From contig CAMNFW010000004.1 in the NCBI GenBank assembly GCA_946537565.1, positions 1 to 21,581 on the forward strand: 21,581 nucleotides of DNA. Direction: 5' to 3'. This stretch comes from an uncultured Ruminococcus sp. GTDB taxonomy: Bacteria > Bacillota > Clostridia > Oscillospirales > Ruminococcaceae. The position numbers and the translations under genes were made by a program. Every line of letters begins with the position of its first letter. Position 1 is the stretch's first letter. Positions 1-7,763 of this stretch are shown piece after piece. The notes under the pieces were generated by a model. It worked only from the letters and a program-made list of their open reading frames with translations, was not told where the DNA came from and made no database searches.

Positions 1-167
1 ACGAGGATTGGGGCAAGCGCAAGCTCGCTTATCCTATCGAGGACGAGACAGAGGGTTACTATGTGATCTACACATTTGAGTCTGCTCCTGAGTATCCTGC
101 TGAGCTTTCAAGAAGACTCAACATTGCTGACGGAATTCTCCGTTCACTCGTTACTGTTGTTGAATAA
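1..167 (+). CDS. rpsF: 30S ribosomal protein S6, C-terminal part (5' end outside window)
   Basis: This is the last 54 codons of ribosomal protein S6, read in the frame that starts at base 3 and ends with TAA at 165-167. The visible residues include EDWGKRKLAYPI and the YYVIYTFES strand, which match the conserved C-terminal half of S6, where the protein contacts S18 in the platform of the small subunit. The tail NIADGILRSLVTVVE is also typical of the family. It lies 30 bases upstream of ssb, and rpsR follows, giving the classic bacterial rpsF-ssb-rpsR operon. The start and the promoter are outside the window. Identification rests on the motifs together with the gene order. Confidence 0.95.
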   Translation, partial: EDWGKRKLAYPIEDETEGYYVIYTFESAPEYPAELSRRLNIADGILRSLVTVVE

Positions 168-197
168 TTTACTTCATTATTTAAAGGAGAAAGTCAG

Positions 198-752
198 ATG
201 AATAAGGTTATATTGATCGGAAGGCTTACCGCAGACCCGGAACTGAGACAGACTCAGAGCGGCATATCTTCATGCAGGTTTACAGTTGCTGTAGACAGAA
301 GATATACTGATAAAAGCAACGGTGAGAGACAGGCGGATTTTATAAGCTGTGTTGCCTGGAGACAGACAGCAGAGTTTGTGTCCCGTTATTTCAACAAGGG
401 CAAGCTCATTGCAGTTGAAGGAACCCTTAGGACCGGAAGCTATACAGACCGTAATCACCCCGATGTTACACACTATACAACAGATGTCCAGGTAGACAAC
501 GTTGAATTTGTGGGCGGAAAGAACGAAAGCGGCGGCAATTCCCAGAACGGTAATAACTACCAGGGCGGCTATCAGGGAAATTCCCAGGGCGGCTACCAGA
601 ACGGCGGACAGAATTACCAGAATAATAACAATTATTATCAGGCTCCTCCTCAGCAGGCAGCTCCGCAGCAGCCGGCAAATAATGACAGTATGTCCTACGG
701 TAATATGAATGATTTCGAGGAGATCATCAGCGACGGCGACGTACCGTTCTAA
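198..752 (+). CDS. ssb: Single-stranded DNA-binding protein
   Basis: This is the SSB that coats single-stranded DNA in replication, repair and recombination. The 184-residue product opens with [17 protein letters not shown], the usual first strand of the SSB OB fold. The fold runs to about residue 107 and includes [14 protein letters not shown] and [16 protein letters not shown] low-complexity linker of about 60 residues rich in Gly, Gln, Asn and Tyr follows, with repeated NYQGGYQ-like units. The protein ends in [13 protein letters not shown], the acidic tip that recruits partner proteins. The start follows an AAAGGAGA ribosome binding site at about 183-190. It sits between rpsF and rpsR and is probably cotranscribed with them. 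Length is normal for Firmicutes. Confidence 0.97.
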   Translation: MNKVILIGRLTADPELRQTQSGISSCRFTVAVDRRYTDKSNGERQADFISCVAWRQTAEFVSRYFNKGKLIAVEGTLRTGSYTDRNHPDVTHYTTDVQVDNVEFVGGKNESGGNSQNGNNYQGGYQGNSQGGYQNGGQNYQNNNNYYQAPPQQAAPQQPANNDSMSYGNMNDFEEIISDGDVPF

Positions 753-796
753 AAATTACGCAAACTATTTACTTTATATTGATAGGAGGAAATGTC

Positions 797-1039
797 ATGG
801 AAAAGGAAAGAAATTCCCGTCCCTCGAAGAAGCCCCGCAAGAAGGTTTGTATGTTCTGTGCTGACAGGATCGAGAGAATCGATTACAAAGATCTGGCTAA
901 GCTCAGAAAGTGCATGACCGAGAGAGCTAAGATTCTTCCGAGACGTGTTACCGGAACTTGCGCATTCCATCAGCGTGAGCTTACAGTTGCTATCAAGAGA
1001 GCAAGACAGATCGCTCTTCTTCCTTATGTAAGCGACTAA
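797..1039 (+). CDS. rpsR: 30S ribosomal protein S18 (zinc-binding type)
   Basis: This is ribosomal protein S18, a partner of S6 in the platform of the 30S subunit. The 80-residue product has the conserved core [11 protein letters not shown] followed by AFHQREL. Cys18 and Cys21 (CMFC) with Cys55 and His58 (CAFH) form the zinc-ligand set of the C+ form of S18. Some bacteria carry a C-minus paralogue, so this form probably needs zinc. I chose ATG 797 because an AGGAGGA site at 784-790 sits 6 bases upstream; a TTG at 779 in the same frame lies before that site and is rejected. It is the last gene of the rpsF-ssb-rpsR operon. rplI, present here in some other bacteria, does not follow. Confidence 0.96.
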   Translation: MEKERNSRPSKKPRKKVCMFCADRIERIDYKDLAKLRKCMTERAKILPRRVTGTCAFHQRELTVAIKRARQIALLPYVSD

Positions 1040-1098
1040 TAAATAATACCTCCTCGGAATCTGACACTTCTTCAGTTTTCGGGAAGGTCTAATAAAAC

Positions 1099-1123
1099 AG
1101 GAGGCGCTTTGCCTCCTTTTTTT
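1099..1123 (+). terminator. Rho-independent terminator after rpsR
   Basis: A 7-bp stem (AGGAGGC at 1099-1105 paired with GCCTCCT at 1111-1117) with a 5-base loop leads straight into a run of seven T (1117-1123). It ends the rpsF-ssb-rpsR operon and separates it from the peptidase operon that starts 76 bases later. Confidence 0.92.
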
Positions 1124-1198
1124 ATACAGGCTTTAAGATACGATCAATCGGGAAATTTTATCTCTTAAGATCAATGCCCTGCCGAAAGGATATAGAAT

Positions 1199-2212
1199 AT
1201 GAATGTTAAAGATACTGTTATCGCCCTGACAGAGGCAAGCGGAGCTTCAGGAAATGAATCTGCCGCTGCTGAAGCTGCGCTGGAAATACTGAAAAAATTC
1301 TGTCCTGATGCTGAGTATACTGCCGGTAATATAATTGGCAGATATGGTGCTGAAAAGCCGGAGCGTCCTCTTCTTGTGCTTGATGCCCATATAGACCAGG
1401 TCGGAATGATAGTTACATACATCACTGATGAAGGATTCATAAAGTTTTCAAATCTTGGCGGACTTGACCACCGTATTCTGCCGGCTCAGCCGGTGGTGAT
1501 ACACGGCAGAAAGGATGTTAAGGGAGTTATTTGTTCAGTGCCCCCCCATCTTTCCGGCGGCAAAGCAGAGGTGCTGAGCTATGACGATGCAGCGATCGAC
1601 ACCGGCATGACTAAGGAAGAGCTGGAGAAATATGTATCCCTGGGCGACAGCATAACATATGATGTTCATTACCGTGAACTGCTGGGCAGCCGGATCACAG
1701 CCCGTTCACTTGATGACAGATGCGGTGTGGCAGCTATTCTTCGCACACTGGAGCTGCTTGAAGGCTGCGAGCCTGCATACAATATCGCAGTTATATTCTC
1801 TTCACAGGAAGAGCTGGGAGAGCGTGGAGCTGCCATTGGTGCATATACACTTGACCCGGATATTGCGCTTGCGGTAGATGTAAGCTTTGCCTATGCGATA
1901 GGCGAGGACGAGAAAAAATGCGGAAAGCTTGGCAAAGGTCCGATGATCGGAATTTCACCTTCACTGTCCCGTGAGATAACTGATAAGCTTATAAACGCTG
2001 CAAAGGCTGAGGATATTCCTTATCAGACCGAGGTCATGAACGGAATGACCGGCACTAATGCCGACAGATATTCCGTCAGCAGAGGCGGTGCAAAGACCTG
2101 CACTGTTTCGATACCGCTGAGGAATATGCACACTCCTGTTGAAGTGATCGACCTGGAAGATGTGGAGCTTACAGCTAAGCTGCTGGCAGGATTTATAAAG
2201 GGGGCAGAGTGA
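1199..2212 (+). CDS. M42 family metallopeptidase (glutamyl aminopeptidase/endoglucanase-like), copy 1
   Basis: This is a predicted cytoplasmic aminopeptidase of family M42. These enzymes assemble as tetrahedral dodecamers and trim short peptides using two metal ions. The 337-residue length is typical. The expected ligands are all present: His64 in DAHIDQVG, bridging Asp172 in SLDDRCG, the catalytic pair Glu204-Glu205 in SQEELGERG, Asp227 in AVDVSFA and His311 in RNMHTP. The start at ATG 1199 follows GAAAGGA at 1184-1190. The gene leads a four-gene cluster and its stop codon overlaps the start of the second M42 gene as TGATG, so the two are likely translationally coupled. Substrate preference cannot be read from the sequence. 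No clear promoter was found in the 75 bases upstream. Confidence 0.93.
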   Translation: MNVKDTVIALTEASGASGNESAAAEAALEILKKFCPDAEYTAGNIIGRYGAEKPERPLLVLDAHIDQVGMIVTYITDEGFIKFSNLGGLDHRILPAQPVVIHGRKDVKGVICSVPPHLSGGKAEVLSYDDAAIDTGMTKEELEKYVSLGDSITYDVHYRELLGSRITARSLDDRCGVAAILRTLELLEGCEPAYNIAVIFSSQEELGERGAAIGAYTLDPDIALAVDVSFAYAIGEDEKKCGKLGKGPMIGISPSLSREITDKLINAAKAEDIPYQTEVMNGMTGTNADRYSVSRGGAKTCTVSIPLRNMHTPVEVIDLEDVELTAKLLAGFIKGAE

Positions 2213-3231
2213 TGAAGGAGCTTTTGAAGGAATTGTGTCTTGTGAACAGCATCTCCGGAGATGAAGATACTGTCCGCAGTGTAATTGAAAAAAAGATCAG
2301 TGATCTTTGTGATGAATATCATATTGATCCTCTTGGCAGCCTTATCTGTTTCAAGAAGGGCAGAAGTTCAGCAAAGAAGCTTATGGTCTGCGCCCACATG
2401 GACGAGGTTGGATTTATCGTTACATATATCCGCAGCGACGGAACTCTCAGCATTGCGCCTGTTGGCGGAGTAGACCCGTCTGTAGTTATCGGCAGACAGG
2501 TCACTGTGGGAAAAAACAGGCTTAACGGAGTTGTTGGTTCAACGGCAGTGCATAATCTTTCGGCAGATGAAAGAGAAGATCCTGCAAAATTTGAAGGCTT
2601 GTATATCGACATTGGTGCGGCTGATAAAGAAGATGCTGAGAAGTATGTAAATCTCGGAGACTGCGGATATTTCGAGTCTGAGTTTGCAGAATTCGGAGAT
2701 CATTTTGTAAAGTCAAAGGCAATTGATGACAGAGCTGGCTGTGCGATGATGATAAAGCTGATGCAGGAGGAGCTTGAATATGACACATGGTTTGTGTTCA
2801 ATGTTCAGGAGGAGATCGGACTGAGAGGTTCAAGAGCATCTGCATATTCAGTGGCACCGGATTTTGCTTTGGTTCTTGAAGCAACAACTGCTGCTGATAT
2901 CGACGGAGTTTCCGGTCAGAAGAAAGTATGCAGCTGCGGAAAAGGACCGGTAGTCGGCTTCATGGACAGAAGCACTGTTTATGATAAAGAGATGTATGCA
3001 CTTGCCTTTAAGCTGGCTGAGGAGAACGATATTCCCTGCCAGACAAAGACAATGATCGCCGGCGGAAATGACAGCGGCGCAATACATATAAGCGGCAGAG
3101 GCGTGCGGACACTGGCGGTATCAGTGCCGTGCAGATATCTGCATTCACCGTCCTGTGTGATCGACTTCAATGATCTTGACAATACCTATAAGCTTGTGAA
3201 ACTGCTGGTCAAGAGGATACCTGAGTTATGA
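2212..3231 (+). CDS. M42 family metallopeptidase, copy 2
   Basis: This is a second M42 peptidase of 339 residues, clearly related to but well diverged from its neighbour. The metal and catalytic motifs are intact: His62 in CAHMDEVG, the Asp pair in AIDDRAG, Glu-Glu in VQEEIGLRG and His in CRYLHSP. One ligand position differs between the copies: copy 1 has Asp in AVDVSFA, whereas this one has Glu in LVLEATTA; acidic residues of either kind occur there in the family. I chose ATG 2212, which shares its A with the TGA of the upstream gene and lies behind GGGGG at about 2200-2204; GTG 2209 is also possible. Paired M42 genes may form mixed or separate shells with different specificities, which is an inference. 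Its TGA overlaps the next start as ATGA. Confidence 0.92.
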   Translation: MKELLKELCLVNSISGDEDTVRSVIEKKISDLCDEYHIDPLGSLICFKKGRSSAKKLMVCAHMDEVGFIVTYIRSDGTLSIAPVGGVDPSVVIGRQVTVGKNRLNGVVGSTAVHNLSADEREDPAKFEGLYIDIGAADKEDAEKYVNLGDCGYFESEFAEFGDHFVKSKAIDDRAGCAMMIKLMQEELEYDTWFVFNVQEEIGLRGSRASAYSVAPDFALVLEATTAADIDGVSGQKKVCSCGKGPVVGFMDRSTVYDKEMYALAFKLAEENDIPCQTKTMIAGGNDSGAIHISGRGVRTLAVSVPCRYLHSPSCVIDFNDLDNTYKLVKLLVKRIPEL

Positions 3232-4022
3232 TAAAACTTATACAGCACGAAAGTGAGCTTAACAGCGATATGCTTATGCGTACCCTTTCCGGCAGGAAAA
3301 TGCTGGCATATATGAAAGCCTACGGACCGGGGTATGATTTCTGCCGGTTTTATAAGATCACAGATGAATCCGGGGAAGGCTATATGTTCATAATCAACTC
3401 CACCCTTATCATCTGCGGTGACGGCGGACTTCGGGCAACAGAAGAGCTTGTGATATTTGTGAGAATGAATATGCCGTTTCGCATTGAAGGCGATCAGAAG
3501 ATACTCAACGGCATATTTATACCGGAAAGCTATCAGACTCTGAACAGGACGATATTTGAGCTTATACCCGATGAAAACAGCTATAAATTTGCGGAGGAGT
3601 TTGTGGATTTTGACCCGTATCTTCCTGATGTATACAAGATACTCAGCGAAGGTTTTCCGAATATAGCGGATTTTTCGCTGTGGTATACAGACACCTCCCA
3701 CCGCTGCCGGCATGGGATAAGCCGGGTCTTCACCTACAGAAACTCAACTACAGCATCTGTGGTGTTTGACATAGGCAATCAGGTGCTTATCGGACAGGTC
3801 GCCACAAAGGTCGAAGCCCGTGGAAGCGGCTATGCAAGGGAATTTCTGAAATGGCTGGCGCTTTTCCTGAACAATCTTGGAAAGAGAGCCTATCTGCTGG
3901 CGCTGGATATCAGAGTGAGCTTTTATAAAGAGATAGGCTTCAAGCCGGTGGAAAGGGAGATAGTTCTGGAGCGCAGAGATGTAGACAAGGAGAGTGTCTC
4001 AAAGGGCAGGCTTGAAGTCTGA
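3228..4022 (+). CDS. GNAT family N-acetyltransferase
   Basis: This 264-residue protein carries a GNAT fold in its C-terminal half. The acetyl-CoA pyrophosphate loop appears as EARGSGYAREFLKWLA (a variant of the R/Q-x-x-G-x-G/A motif), and the closing strand and helix appear as SFYKEIGFKPVEREI. The first 150 residues are a separate region without a motif I recognise; this two-part layout is common in clostridial GNAT proteins. GNAT enzymes move an acetyl group from acetyl-CoA to an amine, but the acceptor here is unknown. The start overlaps the stop of the M42 gene by ATGA, so it is part of the same operon. Placement beside peptidases and a PLP lyase suggests a role with amino acids or peptides, which is an inference only. 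Confidence 0.85.
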   Translation: MIKLIQHESELNSDMLMRTLSGRKMLAYMKAYGPGYDFCRFYKITDESGEGYMFIINSTLIICGDGGLRATEELVIFVRMNMPFRIEGDQKILNGIFIPESYQTLNRTIFELIPDENSYKFAEEFVDFDPYLPDVYKILSEGFPNIADFSLWYTDTSHRCRHGISRVFTYRNSTTASVVFDIGNQVLIGQVATKVEARGSGYAREFLKWLALFLNNLGKRAYLLALDIRVSFYKEIGFKPVEREIVLERRDVDKESVSKGRLEV

Positions 4023-4038
4023 AGGAGAGGATATATTT

Positions 4039-5319
4039 ATGAATCGTGAAATTAACAGCATATATAATTTTGCCCCGAAACTAATGGAGCTGGCAGCAGA
4101 AGCTGAGGAAAACTGCCGCAGCGCCTTCCGGAAAATTGAAGAAACCGCAGAATACTGCGGCGCAAAGGTGCTTAAGGCTTTTTCTGACAACCGTGTAAGT
4201 GAGCCTTGTTTTTACGGCTCGACAGGCTATGGCTACGGCGATGCGGGAAGAGATGTTATCGACAAGGTGTTTGCACAGGCACTGGGAACGGAAGATGCTT
4301 TGGTTAGATTTAACTTTGTATCCGGAACTCATGCGCTGTCGGTGGCTCTTTTCGGAGTGCTGAGAACTGGCGATAAAATGGTCTCCGTAACAGGAAAGCC
4401 TTATGATACACTTGAAGAGGTCATAGGAATTTCCGGCAAAAAGGGAAATGGTTCTTTAAAGGATTATGGAGTTGAGTATGGTCAGGTTGACCTGCTGGAG
4501 GACGGAACACCGGATTATGAGCGCATTACAGAAGCGGTGAAAGGTGCAAAGGTGGCATATATTCAGCGTTCAAGAGGATATTCACTTCGTCCGGCGTTTA
4601 CAGTTGACACCATAGAAAAAATGGTAAAAGCTATAAAAGCCGGAAATCCTGATGCTATTGTAATGGTAGACAACTGCTACGGCGAATTTGTTGAAACAAG
4701 AGAACCGTCAGATGCAGGAGCTGATATAATAATTGGCTCGCTGATAAAGAATGCCGGCGGCGGAGTTGCTCGCACAGGCGGATATATAGCCGGAAGAGCA
4801 GATCTTGTGGAGCTTTGTTCATACAGACTTACCTGTGTAGGAATGGGCAAGGAAGTAGGCTGTACACTGGGAATGAACCGTGAAATGCTGCTGGGACTTT
4901 TTTATGCACCTGACGTTGTGTGTGCAGCGATAAAGACCTCAGCCTTTGCCAGTGAGCTGTTCAGAATGCTGGGCTTCACCTGTACTCCGGGAAAAGATGA
5001 CCCAAGAGGCGATATAATCACAGCGGTTCAGCTGGAAAATGAAGAGCGCCTGTGTGCATTCTGCCGTGGAATACAAAAGGGAGCGCCGGTGGATTCCTTT
5101 GTAACACCTGAACCCTGGGATATGCCGGGATATTCAGATAAAGTAATAATGGCAGCAGGAGCGTTTACAATGGGCGCTTCTATCGAGCTGTCCGCAGATG
5201 CACCTATCCGTGAGCCTTTTGCAGTGTGGATGCAGGGCGGAATAACCTATACATCAGGAAAAATCGGAGTAATGCTTGCTGCACAGGAAATGATCAGTGA
5301 GGGACTTATATCTCTCTGA
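4039..5319 (+). CDS. ynbB: Aluminium resistance / methionine gamma-lyase-like PLP protein (YnbB family)
   Basis: This 426-residue fold-type I PLP enzyme belongs to the family named aluminium resistance protein or methionine gamma-lyase family protein in Firmicutes. Visible hallmarks are GSTGYGYGDAGRD near the N terminus, the cofactor-stacking region VRFNFVSGTHALSVALFG, the Asp-containing strand AIVMVDNCYGEFVE, and IIIGSLIKNAGGGVARTGGY, where Lys237 is the likely Schiff-base lysine. The true substrate is not established, so the activity named by the family should be read with care. I chose ATG 4039 because GGAGAGG at 4024-4030 precedes it; an in-frame start at 3994 would overlap the GNAT gene. 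It is the last gene of the peptidase operon. Confidence 0.88.
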   Translation: MNREINSIYNFAPKLMELAAEAEENCRSAFRKIEETAEYCGAKVLKAFSDNRVSEPCFYGSTGYGYGDAGRDVIDKVFAQALGTEDALVRFNFVSGTHALSVALFGVLRTGDKMVSVTGKPYDTLEEVIGISGKKGNGSLKDYGVEYGQVDLLEDGTPDYERITEAVKGAKVAYIQRSRGYSLRPAFTVDTIEKMVKAIKAGNPDAIVMVDNCYGEFVETREPSDAGADIIIGSLIKNAGGGVARTGGYIAGRADLVELCSYRLTCVGMGKEVGCTLGMNREMLLGLFYAPDVVCAAIKTSAFASELFRMLGFTCTPGKDDPRGDIITAVQLENEERLCAFCRGIQKGAPVDSFVTPEPWDMPGYSDKVIMAAGAFTMGASIELSADAPIREPFAVWMQGGITYTSGKIGVMLAAQEMISEGLISL

Positions 5320-5322
5320 TAA

Positions 5323-5352
5323 TTATTACAAAACCAGCGGCTTTTGTAATAA
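5323..5352. repeat. AT-rich hairpin between ynbB and the pseudokinase gene
   Basis: A perfect 11-bp inverted repeat (TTATTACAAAA at 5323-5333 and TTTTGTAATAA at 5342-5352) surrounds an 8-base loop, starting 4 bases after the ynbB stop. It could slow or end transcription, but there is no proper T run on either strand, so I do not call it a terminator. Confidence 0.55.
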
Positions 5353-5392
5353 AATTGTTACAGAAAAAATACAAATTCCGACGAATCCGTAA

Positions 5393-5434
5393 TATCAGCA
5401 TTTTAGTAGTTGACTTTTTGTGAAAATGCTGATA
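5393..5434. promoter_or_regulatory. 12-bp perfect inverted repeat around the promoter of the pseudokinase gene
   Basis: The arms TATCAGCATTTT (5393-5404) and AAAATGCTGATA (5423-5434) are perfectly complementary and enclose 18 bases. The enclosed bases hold a -35-like TTGACT, and the right arm ends inside the -10-like TAAAAT. A regulator binding both arms would block polymerase, so this is a candidate operator. A terminator is unlikely, because no T run follows. Confidence 0.6.
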
Positions 5435-5438
5435 AAAT
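5411..5438 (+). promoter_or_regulatory. Sigma-70-type promoter for the pseudokinase gene
   Basis: The -35 box TTGACT (5411-5416) and -10 box TAAAAT (5433-5438) are separated by 16 bases. It lies about 70 bases upstream of the start codon and is overlapped by the 12-bp inverted repeat. Confidence 0.6.
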
Positions 5439-5496
5439 AATAATGATACAGTTTGCAGTAATTGCAGATGTACTCTTAAAATATATTTTCAGAAGT

Positions 5497-5503
5497 AAGG
5501 AGG
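5497..5503 (+). promoter_or_regulatory. Ribosome binding site supporting a TTG start at 5511
   Basis: AAGGAGG ends 7 bases before TTG 5511. The first downstream ATG (5541) would remove the first Cys pair of the zinc ribbon, so the TTG start is preferred. Confidence 0.8.
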
Positions 5504-5510
5504 AGTTGCT

Positions 5511-7619
5511 TTGGGAGAGCGCAGATATTGTTATAAATGTATGGAAAAATACGATTCGGATCAGCATATCTGTCCGCACTGCGGCTATGATGATACGACC
5601 CTGCACAATCCAATGTATATCACACCGGGCACTATTCTCCATGACAGATACCTTGTTGGTATTCTTCTTGATTACAACGGCGAAGGAGCAACATATACAG
5701 GATTTGATACTTCTACTGACTGCAAGGTCATGATCCGCGAGTATATGCCGATAAATCTATGCACACGAGTAAAGAATAAGGCTGTAATCAGCGTAAACTA
5801 TAATAATCTTGCGAAGTATAAGGCTTTCATGGCCGAATATACTGAGCTTAACAAGTCGCTTGCAAGACTGAGAAATAATTCAAACATCAATCCTGTATTG
5901 GATATGTTTGCTGAAAATAACACTACATATACAGTTTTTGAGCATATCGACGGATATAAAATGCTGGATTATCTCAAGGAAAATGCCGGAGAACTGAGCT
6001 GGGAGCAGGTTTCTAAAATATTTCCGCCCCTGTTTACAACTATAGGCATACTCCATAACGCAGGTATAATCCACCGTGCGATAAGTCCGGAAACAGTGTA
6101 TATCACCAAAAAAGGCGAGCTTAAGCTTTCCGGTTTCTGCGTGTCAGCGGTAAGAACTGCAAATGCCGGACTGGAATACGAGCTTTTCAAGGGATATGCA
6201 GCACCGGAGCAGTATTCAGCAAGCAGCAGCAGCCGTCAGGGTTCGTGGACAGATGTATATGGTGTATCAGCGCTTATTTACCGTGCGCTGACTGGCTGTA
6301 TGCCGGTGGATTCACTGAGCCGAATGAAGCATGATGATCTGTGTGAGCCGAATCTGCTCAACGGACAGATCTCACCCCAGGTGTCAAGAGTGATCATGGA
6401 GGGCATGAATCTTTCAGGCAGGGATCGTATCCAGACGATCACCGAGCTGGTCACAAAGCTCTTTGAGCAGCCTGCACAGCCTGCAAAGCCGGCGCCTTCA
6501 CCTGAAAACTTCCCGCCTAATAAGCCTGAACAGCCTGTTCATTCACCCCATTCAGGCGGAAATAACCAGAACGGTACCAGCTATAACCCAAATAATAACA
6601 CCAGCTATAACCCCAATAACAACGGCGGATATGGACCTGCAAACAACCAGCCGCCGCCGTATCAGCAGCCTGTTAATAACGGAGGGTATTATCCTGAACC
6701 GCCTCAGCCTCAGCCTGAACACAGGAATTATTACGAAGGCGATGATCAGGAAGATGATTATGAGGATTACCGTTATGAGAAGGTAAATACTGTTGACAGG
6801 ATAAAAGTACCGGTAATTATCGGTATTCTGCTTCTTGCGATACTGATGATAATATCAGTAGTAATAATAAACATGGTGAATCCCGGCGGCACGAAGAGCA
6901 GCTCAGCTTCATCATCAAAGAAATCTTCATCGGTTTCAGACAATATCGTGACCGATGACAAGGAAACGACCACAGAGGGTACAACTCTTCCCCTTGATAC
7001 AGAAATGCCGAATCTTGTGGGCAAGTTCTATGAGCTTACTCAGGAGAAATATGCTGATTATCTCAACTTTGACGCAATATATGAATACAACAATGAATAT
7101 GAAGCAGATATGATCTTTGAGCAGAGCATTAAACCCGGCGAACAGGTAGCGACCGGCACTACAGTCCGCATCAAAGTCAGCAAGGGCAATGAAGATGCAA
7201 TAATCCCGGATTACAGCGGGCTTACGGTGTCTCAGTATGAGAACAAGCTCAGGGAAGCAGGCATATCCAATTATACCCTTGTGGTATCCAGCGGAAGTGC
7301 ATGGGGAGCCTCGAATACAGTAACATCGCTCCAGGTTGACGGACAGTTTGTATCACCCGGCGGATATTTCAGCAACAAGAACGACAGCCAGCTCATTGTA
7401 TATTACATACCGGCAGATGCAGGCTATCAGCAGCCGTATACAACAGAACCGGCTTATGTTGAACAGCCTACGACAGAAGCTTATGTTGCACCGACCACGG
7501 AATATGTATATGTTGTTCCGGAGGAGACCACAAGTGCCGGCGGTTTTGAGGGTGAAGGCGGAGATACTTCGTCATATGAGTATGATCCGGAGGAAGGACC
7601 GGGTTATGAAGTCTGGTGA
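5511..7619 (+). CDS. Zinc-ribbon / Ser-Thr kinase-fold / PASTA membrane protein, predicted pseudokinase
   Basis: The 702-residue product has, in order, a zinc ribbon (Cys7, Cys10, Cys21, Cys24), a kinase-fold domain (about 40-320), a Pro/Asn/Gly-rich linker (about 320-430), one membrane helix (about 433-457), a Ser-rich stretch, two PASTA-type repeats (about 498-560 and 561-636) and a Thr/Tyr/Glu-rich tail. The kinase core would be cytoplasmic and the PASTA part outside, as in PrkC-type receptors that sense cell-wall fragments. Catalytic motifs are broken: the usual VAIK lysine is Arg76 (VMIREYMP), HRD reads HRA (188-190) with Thr195 at the usual Asn position, and DFG reads SGF (207-209). The GEGATYTG loop and AAPEQYS are kept. 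I infer a pseudokinase that binds partners rather than phosphorylating them. No phosphatase gene is adjacent. It appears to be a single-gene unit. Confidence 0.88.
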   Translation: MGERRYCYKCMEKYDSDQHICPHCGYDDTTLHNPMYITPGTILHDRYLVGILLDYNGEGATYTGFDTSTDCKVMIREYMPINLCTRVKNKAVISVNYNNLAKYKAFMAEYTELNKSLARLRNNSNINPVLDMFAENNTTYTVFEHIDGYKMLDYLKENAGELSWEQVSKIFPPLFTTIGILHNAGIIHRAISPETVYITKKGELKLSGFCVSAVRTANAGLEYELFKGYAAPEQYSASSSSRQGSWTDVYGVSALIYRALTGCMPVDSLSRMKHDDLCEPNLLNGQISPQVSRVIMEGMNLSGRDRIQTITELVTKLFEQPAQPAKPAPSPENFPPNKPEQPVHSPHSGGNNQNGTSYNPNNNTSYNPNNNGGYGPANNQPPPYQQPVNNGGYYPEPPQPQPEHRNYYEGDDQEDDYEDYRYEKVNTVDRIKVPVIIGILLLAILMIISVVIINMVNPGGTKSSSASSSKKSSSVSDNIVTDDKETTTEGTTLPLDTEMPNLVGKFYELTQEKYADYLNFDAIYEYNNEYEADMIFEQSIKPGEQVATGTTVRIKVSKGNEDAIIPDYSGLTVSQYENKLREAGISNYTLVVSSGSAWGASNTVTSLQVDGQFVSPGGYFSNKNDSQLIVYYIPADAGYQQPYTTEPAYVEQPTTEAYVAPTTEYVYVVPEETTSAGGFEGEGGDTSSYEYDPEEGPGYEVW
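6576..6623 (+). repeat. In-frame 24-base tandem repeat in the pseudokinase linker
   Basis: Two adjacent 24-base copies, differing at a few positions, each encode TSYNPNNN (codons 356-371). They lie in the low-complexity linker before the membrane helix and could vary in number between strains. Confidence 0.8.
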
Positions 7620-7638
7620 CAGGTTTCTTTAAAACCTG
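7620..7638 (+). repeat. Small hairpin just after the pseudokinase stop
   Basis: CAGGTTT (7620-7626) and AAACCTG (7632-7638) form a 7-bp stem with a 5-base loop directly behind the stop codon. No T run follows, so it is probably an mRNA 3'-end structure ahead of the real terminator. Confidence 0.45.
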
Positions 7639-7666
7639 ACTGTGATTCTCTGTCATAAAATAATAC

Positions 7667-7698
7667 AGAGCAGCTAAAATAAAGGCTGCTCTTTTTTT
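7667..7698 (+). terminator. Rho-independent terminator after the pseudokinase gene
   Basis: An 8-bp perfect stem (AGAGCAGC at 7667-7674, GCTGCTCT at 7685-7692) with a 10-base loop runs into seven T (7692-7698). It separates this gene from the tetR promoter, which begins 3 bases later. Confidence 0.93.
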
Positions 7699-7700
7699 AC

Positions 7701-7729
7701 TTGACAAAACTAACGATTGGTAGTATAAT
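7701..7729 (+). promoter_or_regulatory. Consensus promoter of the tetR-DUF998 operon
   Basis: TTGACA (7701-7706) and TATAAT (7724-7729) with a 17-base spacer match the vegetative consensus exactly. Such a strong promoter under a repressor gene fits autoregulation. Confidence 0.92.
7709..7724. promoter_or_regulatory. Likely TetR operator between -35 and -10
   Basis: The 16-base sequence ACTAACGATTGGTAGT is an imperfect palindrome, with six of eight half-site pairs matching, that fills the spacer of the promoter. This is the classic position for a TetR-family autorepressor. A second small palindrome, TATCA-GT-TGATA, lies at 7733-7744, just past the -10, and might be an alternative or additional site. 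Confidence 0.6.
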
Positions 7730-7763
7730 TGTTATCAGTTGATAGTCTGAGGAGTGAAGATGA

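Noticed and set aside
779..796. TTG start for rpsR upstream of ATG 797
   Set aside because: It would place the ribosome binding site inside the gene and add residues that are not part of S18.
1124..1198. Promoter for the M42 operon
   Set aside because: TTAAGAT occurs twice here with nearby GATCAAT, but no clear -35/-10 pair at a proper spacing can be named.
5323..5352. AT-rich 11-bp hairpin as terminator of the ynbB operon
   Set aside because: The stem is perfect, but there is no T run after it on either strand and the stem has little GC. It is listed as a repeat instead.
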